Part shown: positions 1 to 10,450 of the stretch, one piece after another
How positions within the stretch are numbered: position 1 is the stretch's first letter
How the letters are laid out: each line of letters begins with the position of its first letter
Source: Salinicoccus sediminis
GTDB lineage: Bacteria; Bacillota; Bacilli; Staphylococcales; Salinicoccaceae
Direction: 5' to 3'
Length of the DNA stretch: 64,000 nt
Assembly: GCF_000986795.1 (NCBI RefSeq)
Contig: NZ_LAYZ01000001.1
Location: forward strand, 434,001-498,000
Position numbers and translations under genes: made by a program
The notes under the pieces: model-generated
What the model was told of the DNA's origin: nothing
Databases searched by the model: none
What the model saw: only the letters and a program-made list of their open reading frames with translations

Positions 1-2281
1 CATAGATGCTCATCACTTCACCCGTCGGCCAGTAAGTTGTGAATCCGCCTTCTGTGCCCGGGGCAATCTTGTTGCGGATACGGATGTTTGCGAAAGTACC
101 GCGCATCATTACTTCATGGTTTCCGCGGCGGGAACCGTATGAGTTGAAGTCTCTAGGAGACACACCCTGTTCGATCAGCCATTTTCCTGCCGGTGTATCC
201 TTGCCGATTGCACCTGCCGGTGAAATGTGGTCTGTTGTCACAGAGTCTCCAAATTTACCGAGTACACGCAGGCCGTTAAGCGATTCTACTGTGCCTGCTT
301 CTTTCGACAGATCCTGGAAGAATGTCGGGTTCTGGATGTAAGTGGATTTCGGGTCGAAATCGTAAAGCGGTGCATCGGTTGTTTCAATATTGTTCCAGAT
401 TTCATTGGAATCAAATACGCTTTCGTATTCTTTCCTGAACAGTTCAGGTGTCACTGTGCTCATGACTGCATCCCTGACCGCTTTTGTGGAAGGCCAGATA
501 TCCTGCATGAATACATCGTTGCCTTCTTTGTCCTGACCGATCGGTTCAGATTTAAGGTCGATGTCCACAGTTCCTGCCAGCGCATAAGCAACCACAAGCG
601 GCGGTGAAGCCAGATAGTTCGCTTTGACAAGCGGATGGATTCTTCCTTCGAAGTTACGGTTACCTGAAAGTACAGAAGACACAAGCAGATCATTGTCCAC
701 GATTGTTTCCGTGATTTCAGGCTTGAGCGGACCGGAGTTGCCAATACATGTTGTACAGCCGTACCCAACAAGGTTGAAGCCGAGCTTATCAAGGTATTCC
801 TGCAGCCCTGAGTCTTCAAGATACCCTGTAACGACCTTGGAACCCGGAGCCAGTGAAGTTTTGACATAGGCCGGCACTTCAAGTCCTTTTTCAACTGCAT
901 TCTTGGCAAGCAGGCCTGCGCCAAGCATTACGTACGGGTTGGATGTATTCGTACAGGAAGTGATGGCAGCAATCACCAGATCGCCTGTGCTGATTTCAGC
1001 AGTACCCCCATCTTTGAAGTTGACTGTACCTTTTTTGTCGAATTCAGATTCGTCCATGCCGTGGCCATGGTTGCCGCTTTCGGCTGTAACGGATTTCCTG
1101 TACTCATCCTTCATCTCTGACAGAGGGATGAGGTCCTGGGGACGCTTCGGTCCTGCGAGTGAAGGTTCAACCGTTGAGAGGTCAAGATCCACTACATCAG
1201 TGTAAACTGCTTCCTCTTCCGGATTGAAGAACATGCCGTTCTCTTTCAGATACTGTTCCACAACAGCGAGATGCTCTTCAGAACGTCCTGTCAGACGCAT
1301 GTAATCGATTGTTTCAGAATCCACCGGGAAGAAACCGCAGGTTGCACCGTATTCCGGCGCCATGTTTGCGATTGTCGCGCGGTCGGCGAGTGGTAGTTCA
1401 GTGACACCCTGGCCGAAGAATTCAACGAATTTGCCGACTACCCCTTTTTGACGGAGCAGTTCAGTTACACGAAGTGCAAGGTCAGTCGCTGTTGCACCTT
1501 CAGGCAGTGCATTTGTCATTTTCACCCCAATGACTTCCGGTACCGGGAAGTATGAAGGCTGGCCGAGCATGCCCGCCTCAGCTTCAATTCCGCCGACACC
1601 CCAGCCGAGTACGCCCAGGCCGTTGATCATTGTAGTATGGGAGTCCGTACCTACCAGAGTATCCGGATAAGTGACGAGGCCGTTCTCTTCCTCTCTGATA
1701 TGCACAACATTAGCAAGATACTCGAGATTGACCTGGTGCACGATACCTGTTGCAGGCGGTACAGCTTTGTAGTTGTCAAACGCTTTAGTCGCCCAGTTCA
1801 GGAATTCATAGCGCTCCTGGTTCCTTTCGAATTCAAGTTCCATGTTTTTCTGGAGTGCATCATGCGTACCGTATTCATCAACCTGGACAGAGTGGTCGAT
1901 GACGAGGTCGACAGGCACTTCGGGGTTGATCTTCTGAACGTCGCCGCCGACAGCATCCATCGCTTTCCTGAGTGATGCAAGATCGACAACGGCGGGAACA
2001 CCTGTGAAATCCTGAAGAATAACACGTGATGGTTTGAACGGCACTTCATTGCCTGCATTGTTTCCTTTATCCCACTGTGCCAAAGATTCGATATGTTCAT
2101 CTTTGATTACTTTGCCGTCATACTGTCTGAGTACCGACTCAAGCAGCACTCTGATCGAGTATGGCAGCCTGGAAGTTTCCGAAAAACCTTTTTCAGTAAG
2201 GGTTTTCAAACTGAAGTAGTTATAATCCTTACCGCCAACACTAAATGAACGCTTTGCAGCTTCATTTAAATTCTGACTCAT
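1..2281 (-). CDS. acnA: Aconitate hydratase (aconitase A), C-terminus outside window
   Basis: TCA-cycle enzyme that isomerises citrate to isocitrate with a [4Fe-4S] cluster; cytosolic. The first 760 codons are present; the roughly 140 C-terminal residues lie beyond the left edge (family length is about 900). It starts [13 protein letters not shown], and the frame is open throughout. Cluster cysteines are visible in [15 protein letters not shown] and in [14 protein letters not shown] (near 728-780). The late signature [19 protein letters not shown] (near 85-150) is conserved. The SD GGGGG lies 9 bases before ATG at 2281. A sigma-A promoter is upstream. Confidence 0.95.
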   Translation of the reverse strand, partial: MSQNLNEAAKRSFSVGGKDYNYFSLKTLTEKGFSETSRLPYSIRVLLESVLRQYDGKVIKDEHIESLAQWDKGNNAGNEVPFKPSRVILQDFTGVPAVVDLASLRKAMDAVGGDVQKINPEVPVDLVIDHSVQVDEYGTHDALQKNMELEFERNQERYEFLNWATKAFDNYKAVPPATGIVHQVNLEYLANVVHIREEENGLVTYPDTLVGTDSHTTMINGLGVLGWGVGGIEAEAGMLGQPSYFPVPEVIGVKMTNALPEGATATDLALRVTELLRQKGVVGKFVEFFGQGVTELPLADRATIANMAPEYGATCGFFPVDSETIDYMRLTGRSEEHLAVVEQYLKENGMFFNPEEEAVYTDVVDLDLSTVEPSLAGPKRPQDLIPLSEMKDEYRKSVTAESGNHGHGMDESEFDKKGTVNFKDGGTAEISTGDLVIAAITSCTNTSNPYVMLGAGLLAKNAVEKGLEVPAYVKTSLAPGSKVVTGYLEDSGLQEYLDKLGFNLVGYGCTTCIGNSGPLKPEITETIVDNDLLVSSVLSGNRNFEGRIHPLVKANYLASPPLVVAYALAGTVDIDLKSEPIGQDKEGNDVFMQDIWPSTKAVRDAVMSTVTPELFRKEYESVFDSNEIWNNIETTDAPLYDFDPKSTYIQNPTFFQDLSKEAGTVESLNGLRVLGKFGDSVTTDHISPAGAIGKDTPAGKWLIEQGVSPRDFNSYGSRRGNHEVMMRGTFANIRIRNKIAPGTEGGFTTYWPTGEVMSIY

Positions 2282-2329
2282 AGTTAATAGCCCCCTATCA
2301 ATATTTCAGTCATGCGACTGCTCATATCA

Positions 2330-2358
2330 ATTGTATAACTTAAATTTATGGTTGTAAA
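2330..2358 (-). promoter_or_regulatory. Promoter of acnA
   Basis: On the minus strand TTTACA (2358-2353) and TACAAT (2335-2330) are separated by 17 bases, a good sigma-A match, about 50 bases before the acnA start. A small CAGTC/GACTG inverted repeat (2307-2320) lies in the leader. Confidence 0.6.
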
Positions 2359-2393
2359 CGAAACCCGACTTAAAAGGGACATAATTACGATAC

Positions 2394-2438
2394 AAAAAAA
2401 TGACCTATAGTGATAAGCATTGCTTATGACCATAGGTC
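2394..2438 (-). terminator. Rho-independent terminator of the BCCT transporter gene
   Basis: Two-part hairpin: GACCTAT pairs with ATAGGTC, and inside it ATAAGC pairs with GCTTAT. Read on the minus strand it is followed by seven T. It lies just after the BCCT stop and before the acnA promoter. Confidence 0.8.
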
Positions 2439-2455
2439 GGAATTATAACTATATA

Positions 2456-4045
2456 TTAATTATTTTCTTTGTTCTCTTCCCTTTCCAGTTCCTCTTCGTA
2501 TTCTTTCATCATCTTCTCATAGCGGGTCCCTTCATAATCCGGTTCAATGAGCAGGTTCAACGCTTTCTGCTCGTCGGAAATATCCTTGTAGGTCGCTATC
2601 ATTACGAATATCAGTATGATGGAGAACGGAAATGCCGAGATGATTGCCGCTGCCTGCAGCGGAGCGAGTCCGCCGCCCATGAGCAGTACGATGGCGATCA
2701 GCGTCTGTGCGAGCCCCCAGATCATCTTCACTCTAGTGGGTGGTGTCAGTGAACCGTTGGTCGTCTGCATACCCAGTACAAATGTTGCCGAGTCGGCAGA
2801 AGTGATGAAGAAAGTTGAGATCAGCAGTACCGCAACTATAGATATGATCAGCCCCATCGGCATGCTATTGAACATTTCGAACATGATTTCCTCAGTGGCA
2901 AGGTCTCCGAAGCCCCCGAACAGTTTTTCGGCTTCAATTGCACTGACACCGAATACACTGAACCAGAAGAAACTGAGCACTGCCGGGCCGATCATGACCG
3001 CCAGTACAAATTCACGGATGGTACGTCCACGGGATACCCTGGCGATGAAGATGCCGACGAACGGGCTCCAGCTCATCCACCAGCCCCAGTAGTAGATTGT
3101 CCATGATCCGAGCCATTCGCTCTTCTGGCCATTGAGCGGCGCCACATCATAACTCATCTGGATGAAGTTGCTCAGCATGCTGCCGAATGTATCCGTCCAC
3201 ATATTGAGTATGAGGACTGTCGGTCCTGCAACAAGCGTGAAGATGAGAAGAAGGCCGGCAAGCACCATGTTGGCGTTACTCAGGTACTGGATGCCTTTTG
3301 ACAGGCCGGACCACGCACTCCACATGAACAACACGGATACGACGGAGACGATAAGTATCTGGACGAAGATGTTGTTCGGAATGCCGAACAGGTAGTTCAA
3401 TCCGCCGTTGATCTGCATGACACCGAGTCCAAGTGAAGATGCAACCCCCATGATGGTCGCAAGCACTGCCAGGACATCGATGGCTGTCCCCAGTCCACCT
3501 TCCACGCGGTCGCCGAATATCGGGCGGAGCGTCCTCGAGATGAGTCCGGGCTCCCCTCTTCTGAACTGTGTGAATGCAAGAGCCAGGCCTACAACAGCGT
3601 AAACCGCCCAGGCATGGAATCCCCAGTGGAAAAACGTCCTTCTGAGCGATTCCTTCATCGCTTCATCGGTGCCCGGCTCCGCTGTCGGCGGGGTCAGGTA
3701 ATGACTGAGCGGCTCAGCCGCACCCCAGAATACAAGACCGATACCCATACCAGCACTGAACAGCATTGCAAACCAGGAAACCGTCCTGAATTCCGGACGT
3801 TCCGTCGGTTTGCCAAGCCGGATCTGGCCCATCGGTGTAAATACGAACAAAAGACAGAACAGTATCATCACAGTAGTGATGGATACATAATACCAGCTGA
3901 AATTGATGGTTATGAAACTTTGGATAACACTGGTCACATTGGAAAAGTTGTCAGAGAAAAATGCCCCGTAAAGTACCAGCAATGCTGTGATTACAGCAGC
4001 TATCCAAAACACCGGGGACAACTTCGCTTTGTTTTCATCTTCCAT
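2456..4045 (-). CDS. BCCT-family betaine/choline/carnitine transporter
   Basis: Secondary transporter for quaternary-ammonium compatible solutes (glycine betaine, choline or carnitine), driven by a Na+ or H+ gradient. At 529 residues it has the family length and about 12 hydrophobic segments. The BCCT signature is clear around the WTIYYWGWWMSWSPFVG motif, rich in aromatic residues, followed by FIARVSRGRTIREF. The glycine stretch GMGIGLVFWGAAEP near residue 100 is also typical. The C-terminal tail is acidic and charged, as in osmosensing relatives. SD AGGAGGA lies 6 bases before ATG. The exact substrate cannot be told from sequence; OpuD/BetL-like betaine uptake is the likeliest. Confidence 0.9.
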   Translation of the reverse strand: MEDENKAKLSPVFWIAAVITALLVLYGAFFSDNFSNVTSVIQSFITINFSWYYVSITTVMILFCLLFVFTPMGQIRLGKPTERPEFRTVSWFAMLFSAGMGIGLVFWGAAEPLSHYLTPPTAEPGTDEAMKESLRRTFFHWGFHAWAVYAVVGLALAFTQFRRGEPGLISRTLRPIFGDRVEGGLGTAIDVLAVLATIMGVASSLGLGVMQINGGLNYLFGIPNNIFVQILIVSVVSVLFMWSAWSGLSKGIQYLSNANMVLAGLLLIFTLVAGPTVLILNMWTDTFGSMLSNFIQMSYDVAPLNGQKSEWLGSWTIYYWGWWMSWSPFVGIFIARVSRGRTIREFVLAVMIGPAVLSFFWFSVFGVSAIEAEKLFGGFGDLATEEIMFEMFNSMPMGLIISIVAVLLISTFFITSADSATFVLGMQTTNGSLTPPTRVKMIWGLAQTLIAIVLLMGGGLAPLQAAAIISAFPFSIILIFVMIATYKDISDEQKALNLLIEPDYEGTRYEKMMKEYEEELEREENKENN

Positions 4046-4288
4046 GTTATTCCTCCTCGTTGTAGATGTTGGTGAAAAATTATCCTCCTAAAACACTTAC
4101 CCATACTACCACAGCCTTAACCGGTTATCAACTTACATTTTATGGAATAACTTCCTCCGCCGGCAGCATTTCATACAGAAAATGTATACAAATTGTGATT
4201 TTTTATTTGTATCTACAAGTGATAAGTGGCATATTATTATTTGCGCAGGCTTAACAAATGTGCAATCTCAGACGAAGGAGGAATTGTC

Positions 4289-4663
4289 ATGTGGAAAGAA
4301 TTCAAAGAATTCATTGCGCAGGGGAATGTACTTGATCTGGCAGTGGCAGTAGTACTTGGTGCTGCATTCGGGAAGATTATCACTTCACTCGTTGAAAACA
4401 TCATCATGCCCGCCATCGCCCTTATTTTCGGTGACACGGATTTCGCTTCAAACTGGTCTTATATGGGTATTACTTACGGCGTGTTCATCCAGTCAATCAT
4501 CGATTTTCTCATTATCGCGGCAGCAATTTTCCTGTTCGTCAAACTTGTCAACAAAGTATCCAGAAACAGGTTTGTTGAAGAGGAAGAAGAGGAGGAGCAG
4601 ATACTGCTCCTCAGGGAGATCAGGGACTCATTGCAGAACAAGAACGATAAACCCGGACTCTAA
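4289..4663 (+). CDS. mscL: Large-conductance mechanosensitive channel MscL
   Basis: Pentameric membrane channel that opens on hypo-osmotic shock to release solutes. It has 124 residues, the usual length. The start [21 protein letters not shown] holds the N-terminal amphipathic helix and the first pore helix; a second membrane helix lies near residues 68-90, followed by a charged Glu-rich C-terminal helix. The start is fixed by AAGGAGG eight bases upstream; an in-frame upstream ATG at 4226 has no SD. It is divergent from the BCCT transporter, a sensible osmotic-stress pairing. Confidence 0.95.
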   Translation: MWKEFKEFIAQGNVLDLAVAVVLGAAFGKIITSLVENIIMPAIALIFGDTDFASNWSYMGITYGVFIQSIIDFLIIAAAIFLFVKLVNKVSRNRFVEEEEEEEQILLLREIRDSLQNKNDKPGL

Positions 4664-4670
4664 CCTTGAG

Positions 4671-4705
4671 AGAGGGACGGCGGATCAGACCGCCGTCCCT
4701 CTTTT
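4671..4705 (+). terminator. Terminator of mscL
   Basis: Perfect 13-bp GC-rich stem (4671-4683 with 4690-4702), six-base loop, then TTTT. It lies between convergent mscL and the YfcC-type gene. Confidence 0.9.
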
Positions 4706-4708
4706 CAG

Positions 4709-6118
4709 TCATGTTATATTCAGGATTGTGGCGGCCACCAGCGCAATTGCAGCTATGATCAGCCATATCAGTGTTATCTTCCACACGAATTTCACCCATT
4801 TGATATACGGAATGCCTGACACGGCGAGCACTCCCATCAGTGAGGCCGATGTCGGAATGATCGTATTCGTGATTGCATCACCGTACTGGAATGCAAGGAC
4901 CGCAATCTGCCTCGGAATTTCCTGCAGATCGGCGATCGGTGTCATGATCGGCATTGTGGTCACCGCCTGCCCGGAACCGGACGGTATGAAAAAGTTGATG
5001 ATGACCTGTATGAGGAGCATGCCGAGCACGGACACTGATTTTGGCAGATAATCCAGAACACCGCTCATGCTGTTGATGATCGTGTCGATGATCATCCCGG
5101 ATTCGAGCACCACAAGTATCGCCCTTGCAAAACCGACGATGATGGCACCGTAGACGACAAGTTTCATACCGTCTATGAAGGCATCAAAAATATCGTTGAC
5201 CTTCATCCCGCCGACAAATCCTGCGAGTATCCCGACAAGGAAGAAGTTTGCGGATAGCTCGGTCAGGAACCAGCCGTGCTGGAAAATGCCGTAAACATTG
5301 ATGACGATTCCCAGGAAGAAAGTGAGCAGGATGAAAATATGCCGCTTCTTAAGTTCACCGAAATCCATGACATCTTCTGTGAAATTGACCTGTCCGTTCT
5401 GTGATTCATGATGGATCAGACTCGCTTCGGGATCTTTCTTCACCCTTTTGGCATAGTGCATGACGTACCATACCGCACTGCCCAGGACAAATACATAGAC
5501 GAACGTCCTGAATTCCCACCCCGAGAATATGGTCAATTCCGCTATCTCCTGTGCAATCCCCACGGTGAATGGGTTGAGCATGCCGCCGATGAAACCGGAG
5601 GCTGCACCAAGTGTGACCATTGCCGTTCCCACCATCGCATCATAGCCGAGAGCCGTCGCCAGTACAATGCCGATCGGCACGAAGATGATCGCCTCCTCGG
5701 CCATTCCTGTTGTAAAACCAAGTACTGAGAAAACGAACATGATGACTGGAATCATCAGTTTCTCATTCCCTTTGACCGTGATCATGATTTTCTGTATCGC
5801 CGCTTCAATCGCCCCCGTCGCACGGATGACACCGAATGCACCCCCGACCAGAAAGATATAGAAGATGATCTCTCCCCCATCAATAAGACCGAGCGGGATG
5901 GATTTGAAAAGGTCGAAGAACGACACCGGGCTCTGCTCGGTCTGTGCATAGCTTCCAGGTACAACCTCCGTCCTGTCATCAATCTCCACCCTTTCAAACT
6001 CACCGGCAGGTATTACATAGCTCAGCACTGCCGAGATGATCACCACAGCAAGCAAAATAGCATAAGTATGCGGGAACCTGGGTCCCTTTTTGATATTCTC
6101 TGTCTCTTCTTTCAACAT
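4709..6118 (-). CDS. YfcC-family membrane transporter (DcuC/AbgT-like superfamily)
   Basis: Integral membrane protein of 469 residues with about 11-12 hydrophobic segments, of the YfcC / C4-dicarboxylate anaerobic carrier-like family. Family features include an N-terminal PHTYAILLAVVIISAVLSYV helix, the extracytoplasmic IPAGEFER motif, the helical-hairpin-like GFTTGMAEEAI stretch and the C-terminal FFIPSGSGQAVTTMPIM motif. Substrates of this family are poorly known (C4-dicarboxylates, short-chain fatty acids or basic amino acids are suggested). SD GGGGGA lies before ATG. It is monocistronic and convergent with mscL. Confidence 0.8.
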   Translation of the reverse strand: MLKEETENIKKGPRFPHTYAILLAVVIISAVLSYVIPAGEFERVEIDDRTEVVPGSYAQTEQSPVSFFDLFKSIPLGLIDGGEIIFYIFLVGGAFGVIRATGAIEAAIQKIMITVKGNEKLMIPVIMFVFSVLGFTTGMAEEAIIFVPIGIVLATALGYDAMVGTAMVTLGAASGFIGGMLNPFTVGIAQEIAELTIFSGWEFRTFVYVFVLGSAVWYVMHYAKRVKKDPEASLIHHESQNGQVNFTEDVMDFGELKKRHIFILLTFFLGIVINVYGIFQHGWFLTELSANFFLVGILAGFVGGMKVNDIFDAFIDGMKLVVYGAIIVGFARAILVVLESGMIIDTIINSMSGVLDYLPKSVSVLGMLLIQVIINFFIPSGSGQAVTTMPIMTPIADLQEIPRQIAVLAFQYGDAITNTIIPTSASLMGVLAVSGIPYIKWVKFVWKITLIWLIIAAIALVAATILNIT

Positions 6119-6212
6119 AAAATCCCCCTGTTAAATGATAATTCCATTATACATATAGCAAAGGGAAATGTCTGAATAATTTAATAAATAGACGGAATAT
6201 GACATCATATCA

Positions 6213-6249
6213 TTAAAAAATCCAGTACAGCATTGAACTGTACTGGATT
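6213..6249 (-). terminator. Terminator of folC
   Basis: Perfect 12-bp stem AATCCAGTACAG / CTGTACTGGATT with a seven-base loop, followed on the minus strand by six T. Confidence 0.9.
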
Positions 6250-6253
6250 CTAT

Positions 6254-7525
6254 CTACTTGCTGTTAAAATGCTGTTTCACTTCACTGATGAAGTAAAGGC
6301 TCCCTGTGACAAGGAGCATATCCCCGTCGAATTCTTCCATGAAGCGTCTGTAGTCACTCACTTTATGTTTGTCGGGATGATTCACCGTCTCATATATCTC
6401 TTTCATTGACAGTGCCTTCGGAAAGTCGAAATGGGTCACATGGAACTCATCAGCGATGCCTGAAAGCATATCCACCATGCTGGCAAGCGGTTTACCCTCT
6501 ATCGCCGAGAACAGGACAGATATTTTTCTGTCGCTGTAGTTTTCTCTGATGGTGTCGACCAACGCTCCCACCGCTTCATTATTATGCGCACCATCCAGGA
6601 TGATCAGCGGCTTGTCCTGTATTTTTTCGATCCGGCCGGGCCATGTCATCGCTTCAATTCCGTGGATCAGCTTATTGAAGTCGAGCATGGCTTTATCATT
6701 GTCGTGCAGTTCAAGAAGTGCGGCAATTGCAAGTGCGGCATTCTCCTCCTGGTGCCTGCCTGCCATCTTCAGCTGTATATCCGGAAAATCATACTGTCCG
6801 TACTGGAACTGGAATTCACCTTCTTCGGCATCCCGAATCAGGATGATGTCCCTGCCGAGTTCGATTCCTCTGGCATGGTTATCATCGAGGACTTTGTGTA
6901 TATAATCCCGTGCACTATCATCTTTGACGCTGAAGACGAGCGGTATGCCCGGTTTGATGACGCCGCTTTTATCCTTGGCAATGTCGAGCAGCGTATCGCC
7001 CAGGATATTCGTATGGTCGAGACCGATGCTTGTCAGTACTGTCATGATCGGTCCGAATACATTTGTCGAATCGTTTTTGGCACCAAGACCCGCTTCAACG
7101 ATGACGAAATCGACGGATCTGAGCCGTCCGAAATAGACGAACATCATCATTGTGATGATTTCAAACTCGGTTGCCGTACCGAGGTCCGTCTCCCTCTCCA
7201 TATCTTCACTGACCGGCCGGACGATTTCAACGAGACGCACGATATCATCATCGCTGATCGCCCGCCCGTCGACGGAAATGCGTTCGTTGAACGTTTCTAT
7301 ATATGGCGAGGTGAATGTGCCCACGCTGTAGTCATTGTGATTCAGCGCACTTCTCATATACGAGACGGTGGAACCCTTGCCGTTCGTTCCGACGACATGG
7401 ATTCCGTTGATATTCTTCTCCGGATTCCCGATCCTTCCAAGCATCCATTCCATTCTTCTGACACCCGGTTTTATCCCGAATTTGATACGTTCATGAATCC
7501 AGTCGAGACTATCTTTGTAATTCAT
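6254..7525 (-). CDS. folC: Folylpolyglutamate synthase / dihydrofolate synthase
   Basis: Adds glutamate to (dihydro)folate in an ATP-dependent Mur-ligase-type reaction; cytosolic, one-carbon metabolism. It has 423 residues. The P-loop GTNGKGS is at residues 46-52, FTSPYIETFNERI follows, and the central DHTNILGDTL and ILDGAHN motifs are those of FolC. It is the last gene of the valS-folC unit, three bases after valS, as in Bacillus and Staphylococcus, so it should share the valS T-box control. Confidence 0.95.
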   Translation of the reverse strand: MNYKDSLDWIHERIKFGIKPGVRRMEWMLGRIGNPEKNINGIHVVGTNGKGSTVSYMRSALNHNDYSVGTFTSPYIETFNERISVDGRAISDDDIVRLVEIVRPVSEDMERETDLGTATEFEIITMMMFVYFGRLRSVDFVIVEAGLGAKNDSTNVFGPIMTVLTSIGLDHTNILGDTLLDIAKDKSGVIKPGIPLVFSVKDDSARDYIHKVLDDNHARGIELGRDIILIRDAEEGEFQFQYGQYDFPDIQLKMAGRHQEENAALAIAALLELHDNDKAMLDFNKLIHGIEAMTWPGRIEKIQDKPLIILDGAHNNEAVGALVDTIRENYSDRKISVLFSAIEGKPLASMVDMLSGIADEFHVTHFDFPKALSMKEIYETVNHPDKHKVSDYRRFMEEFDGDMLLVTGSLYFISEVKQHFNSK

Positions 7526-7528
7526 GTT

Positions 7529-10156
7529 CTAACCCTTTCTTTTAAGGCTGTCCAGACGTTCCTTCACTTCGTTGTACTGGGACTGGTAGCCGAGCTTTTT
7601 CTCTTTCTCCTTATCCACGACGGCCCGGGGGGCGTTGTTCACGAACTTTTCATTGCCGAGCTTGCCATCTACACGCTTGAGTTCTCCTTCAAGGCGCCCA
7701 AGCTCCTGCTCAAGCCGTGCAGCCTCCTCTTTCATATCGATGAGTCCGGCAAGTGGCAGTATGACCGTCGCGCCTTTGACCACATCTGTTTTTGCATCAT
7801 CATCCACCCGGATGCTTTCCGCAATCTCAAGTGTCTCTGGATTACAGAACCTGTCGATATAGCTGCGGTTCGTCTCGACAGCTGCGCGCCTTTCTTGATC
7901 CTTCACTTCGATCTGGATATCGATCGGCCTGGACAGCGGGGAGTTCACCGCACTTCTCGTCTGCCTCACCGATTTGATGATGTCGACGAGCAGCGCCATG
8001 CCTTCCTTGGATTCCGGATATTTATGGTTTTCATCCGCCACAGGCCATCCGCTGACAACGATGGAACGGTTGCTGTCGATCGTCTGATAGATCTCTTCGG
8101 TAACGAAAGGCATGAACGGATGGAGCATCTTCAGAATGCTGTCGAGTGTATGCAGCAGCACCGACCGTGTCATCGCCTTCTCTTCGTCCGTACCTTCGGT
8201 CATGGGCACTTTCGCCATCTCGATGTACCAGTCACAGAATTCATCCCAGATGAAGTTATAGAGGAGGCGTCCCACTTCGCCGAATTCATATTTCTCTGAC
8301 AGTCTCGTCACATCTCCGATGGTTTCATTCAGACGGGTGAGGATCCATTCGTCGGCAAGTGTCTTTTCGCCTTCGAGATTGATGTCATCCATGCCGAAGT
8401 CTTCACCGATGTTAATCAGGCTGAACCTTGATGCATTCCATATTTTGTTGATGAAATTCCATACCGACTCCACTTTGGCATCGGAGTATTTCAGGTCATG
8501 TCCCGGCGTTGATCCTGTAGCCAGGAAGTACCTCATTGCATCTGCACCGAATTTGTCGATGACATCCATCGGATCGACGCCGTTGCCGAGTGATTTTGAC
8601 ATCTTACGGTTCTGCTCATCACGTACAAGACCATGCAGCAGCACATCATCAAACGGATTTTCCCCGGTATGCTCAAGGGAGGAGAAGATCATTCTCGCCA
8701 CCCAGAAGAAGATGATGTCATAACCTGTCACAAGGACATTGGTCGGGAAGAACTTCCGGAGATCCTCCGTTTCCTCCGGCCATCCCATCGTTGAAAACGG
8801 CCACAGGGCACTTGAGAACCATGTATCCAGTACATCCTCATCCTGCTCCCAGTCCTCTTCATCCGCCGGCGGCTCCATCCCCACGTGTATCTCCCCCGAT
8901 TCCTTATGGTACCAGGCGGGGATCTGATGGCCCCACCACAGCTGCCTTGAGATGCACCAGTCGCGGATATCTTCCATCCATCTGCGGAAAGTGGCATCAA
9001 AACGCTCTGGTACGAAGTCGATCGGATCTTTTGAATCCTGGTTGTCGAGACTCTTCCTGGCGAGGCTGTCCATGCTCACGAACCACTGTGTGGACAGGTA
9101 TGGTTCGACGACCGCGTCACTTCTCTCGGAGTGTCCGACGGAATGGACATGCGGCTCTATTTCAATCATCAGCCCCTCGTCTTCAAGGTCTCTGACCAGC
9201 GCCTTCCTGCACTCGAAACGGTCCATCCCCTCATACTTACCGGCAAGCCCGTTCATGGAACCGTCCGGATGCATCACATTGATGCGCTCGAGGTTATGGC
9301 GTTCACCGATGACGAAATCGTTCGGATCGTGCGCCGGTGTCACTTTCATCACGCCTGTGCCGAATTCCTTGTCCACATAGGCATCCGCGATGATCGGAAG
9401 TTTCCTGCCGACGATCGGCAGTATTGCGTTCTTACCGATGATATCCTTATAGCGCGCATCTTCAGGGTATACGACTATGGCTGTATCACCGAGCATCGTT
9501 TCCGGACGGGTGGTGGCGATCTCCACATGACCACCGTCTTCAAGCGGATATTTCACATGATAGAAATTCCCTTCGACCTCTTTATGGATCACTTCGATGT
9601 CACTGAGGGCCGTCTCTGTTGCCGGGTCCCAGTTGATGATATACTCCCCGCGGTAGATCAGCCCTTTATTGTACATGTCGACAAAGACTTTGCGGACCGC
9701 CTTTGACAGGCCTTCATCCATGGTGAAGCGTTCCTTGTCATAATCCAGGCCCAGGCCGAGCTTCTCCCATTGGCTCCTGATGAAATTTGCATATTCCTCT
9801 TTCCAGTTCCATGCATGCTCCAGGAAACTTTCCCGCCCGATTTCATGCCGGCTGATGCCCTGCTCACGGAGCCGGGCATCCACTTTTGCCTGAGTTGCAA
9901 TACCCGCATGGTCCATGCCGGGAAGATAGAGTACTTCGTAGCCCTGCATCCGCTTCATGCGTGTGATGATATCCTGGAGCGTAGTGTCCCAGGCATGGCC
10001 GAGATGCAGCCTGCCGGTCACATTCGGCGGCGGAATGACGATGGAATACGGTTCTTTGTCCGACGTCGCGTCAGACTTGAAATAGCCTGCTTCCACCCAT
10101 GTTTGATACTTGCCTTCCTCGACTTTTGCCGGATTGTATTTTGTAGGCATATCCAT
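7529..10156 (-). CDS. valS: Valyl-tRNA synthetase
   Basis: Class I aminoacyl-tRNA synthetase that charges tRNA-Val. It has 875 residues, the Firmicute length. The HIGH motif appears as HLGH (51-54) after [18 protein letters not shown] is near residue 530; the C-terminal arm is a coiled coil (after about 805). The editing domain follows the [13 protein letters not shown] motif. SD GGAGAG lies 6 bases before ATG; a second Met two codons later is possible. Expression is probably controlled by the valine T-box leader upstream. folC follows immediately. Confidence 0.97.
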   Translation of the reverse strand: MDMPTKYNPAKVEEGKYQTWVEAGYFKSDATSDKEPYSIVIPPPNVTGRLHLGHAWDTTLQDIITRMKRMQGYEVLYLPGMDHAGIATQAKVDARLREQGISRHEIGRESFLEHAWNWKEEYANFIRSQWEKLGLGLDYDKERFTMDEGLSKAVRKVFVDMYNKGLIYRGEYIINWDPATETALSDIEVIHKEVEGNFYHVKYPLEDGGHVEIATTRPETMLGDTAIVVYPEDARYKDIIGKNAILPIVGRKLPIIADAYVDKEFGTGVMKVTPAHDPNDFVIGERHNLERINVMHPDGSMNGLAGKYEGMDRFECRKALVRDLEDEGLMIEIEPHVHSVGHSERSDAVVEPYLSTQWFVSMDSLARKSLDNQDSKDPIDFVPERFDATFRRWMEDIRDWCISRQLWWGHQIPAWYHKESGEIHVGMEPPADEEDWEQDEDVLDTWFSSALWPFSTMGWPEETEDLRKFFPTNVLVTGYDIIFFWVARMIFSSLEHTGENPFDDVLLHGLVRDEQNRKMSKSLGNGVDPMDVIDKFGADAMRYFLATGSTPGHDLKYSDAKVESVWNFINKIWNASRFSLINIGEDFGMDDINLEGEKTLADEWILTRLNETIGDVTRLSEKYEFGEVGRLLYNFIWDEFCDWYIEMAKVPMTEGTDEEKAMTRSVLLHTLDSILKMLHPFMPFVTEEIYQTIDSNRSIVVSGWPVADENHKYPESKEGMALLVDIIKSVRQTRSAVNSPLSRPIDIQIEVKDQERRAAVETNRSYIDRFCNPETLEIAESIRVDDDAKTDVVKGATVILPLAGLIDMKEEAARLEQELGRLEGELKRVDGKLGNEKFVNNAPRAVVDKEKEKKLGYQSQYNEVKERLDSLKRKG

Positions 10157-10182
10157 AATGATCTCTCCTTATTTTTTGCATA

Positions 10183-10415
10183 ATAAAAACTCCCGTCCAG
10201 AAATAGGACGGAAGTTCCGCGGTACCACCTAAATTCAGCATTGGTCATGCTGCACTTGAGATGATTAACGCTCATCAGACGTCCCGTCCTACTGCATTTT
10301 CAGACGGAATCAGCATGCAGACTACATCCGCGGTGTGCTTCGGTATGCTTGCAGCCTGCGCATACTCTCTTCAACCCGCACTTCCGGGACCTTCTGCCGT
10401 GATGTTTATAGATTT
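10183..10415 (-). promoter_or_regulatory. T-box riboswitch leader of valS
   Basis: The leader RNA holds the conserved T-box core GGTGGTACCGCGG (complement of 10217-10229), which pairs with the uncharged tRNA acceptor end in the antiterminator. Just downstream is the competing terminator: 11-bp stem (10188-10198 with 10206-10216, one G-U pair) followed by a T run. The upstream 150 bases can fold into the long stem I. By position it should sense tRNA-Val; I did not resolve the specifier codon. Confidence 0.92.
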
Positions 10416-10421
10416 AAGTTT

Positions 10422-10450
10422 ATAGTATTCCAACCAGCCGGAACTGTCAA
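10422..10450 (-). promoter_or_regulatory. Promoter of the valS T-box transcript
   Basis: Consensus TTGACA (10450-10445) and TACTAT (10427-10422) with a 17-base spacer. The -35 box contains the TGA stop codon of the upstream AbrB-type gene. Confidence 0.85.

Noticed and set aside
6584-8299. Long open frame (571 codons) on the plus strand
   Set aside because: It lies antisense to folC and valS, which are certain; the composition (His/Asp-rich) is that of a mirror frame.
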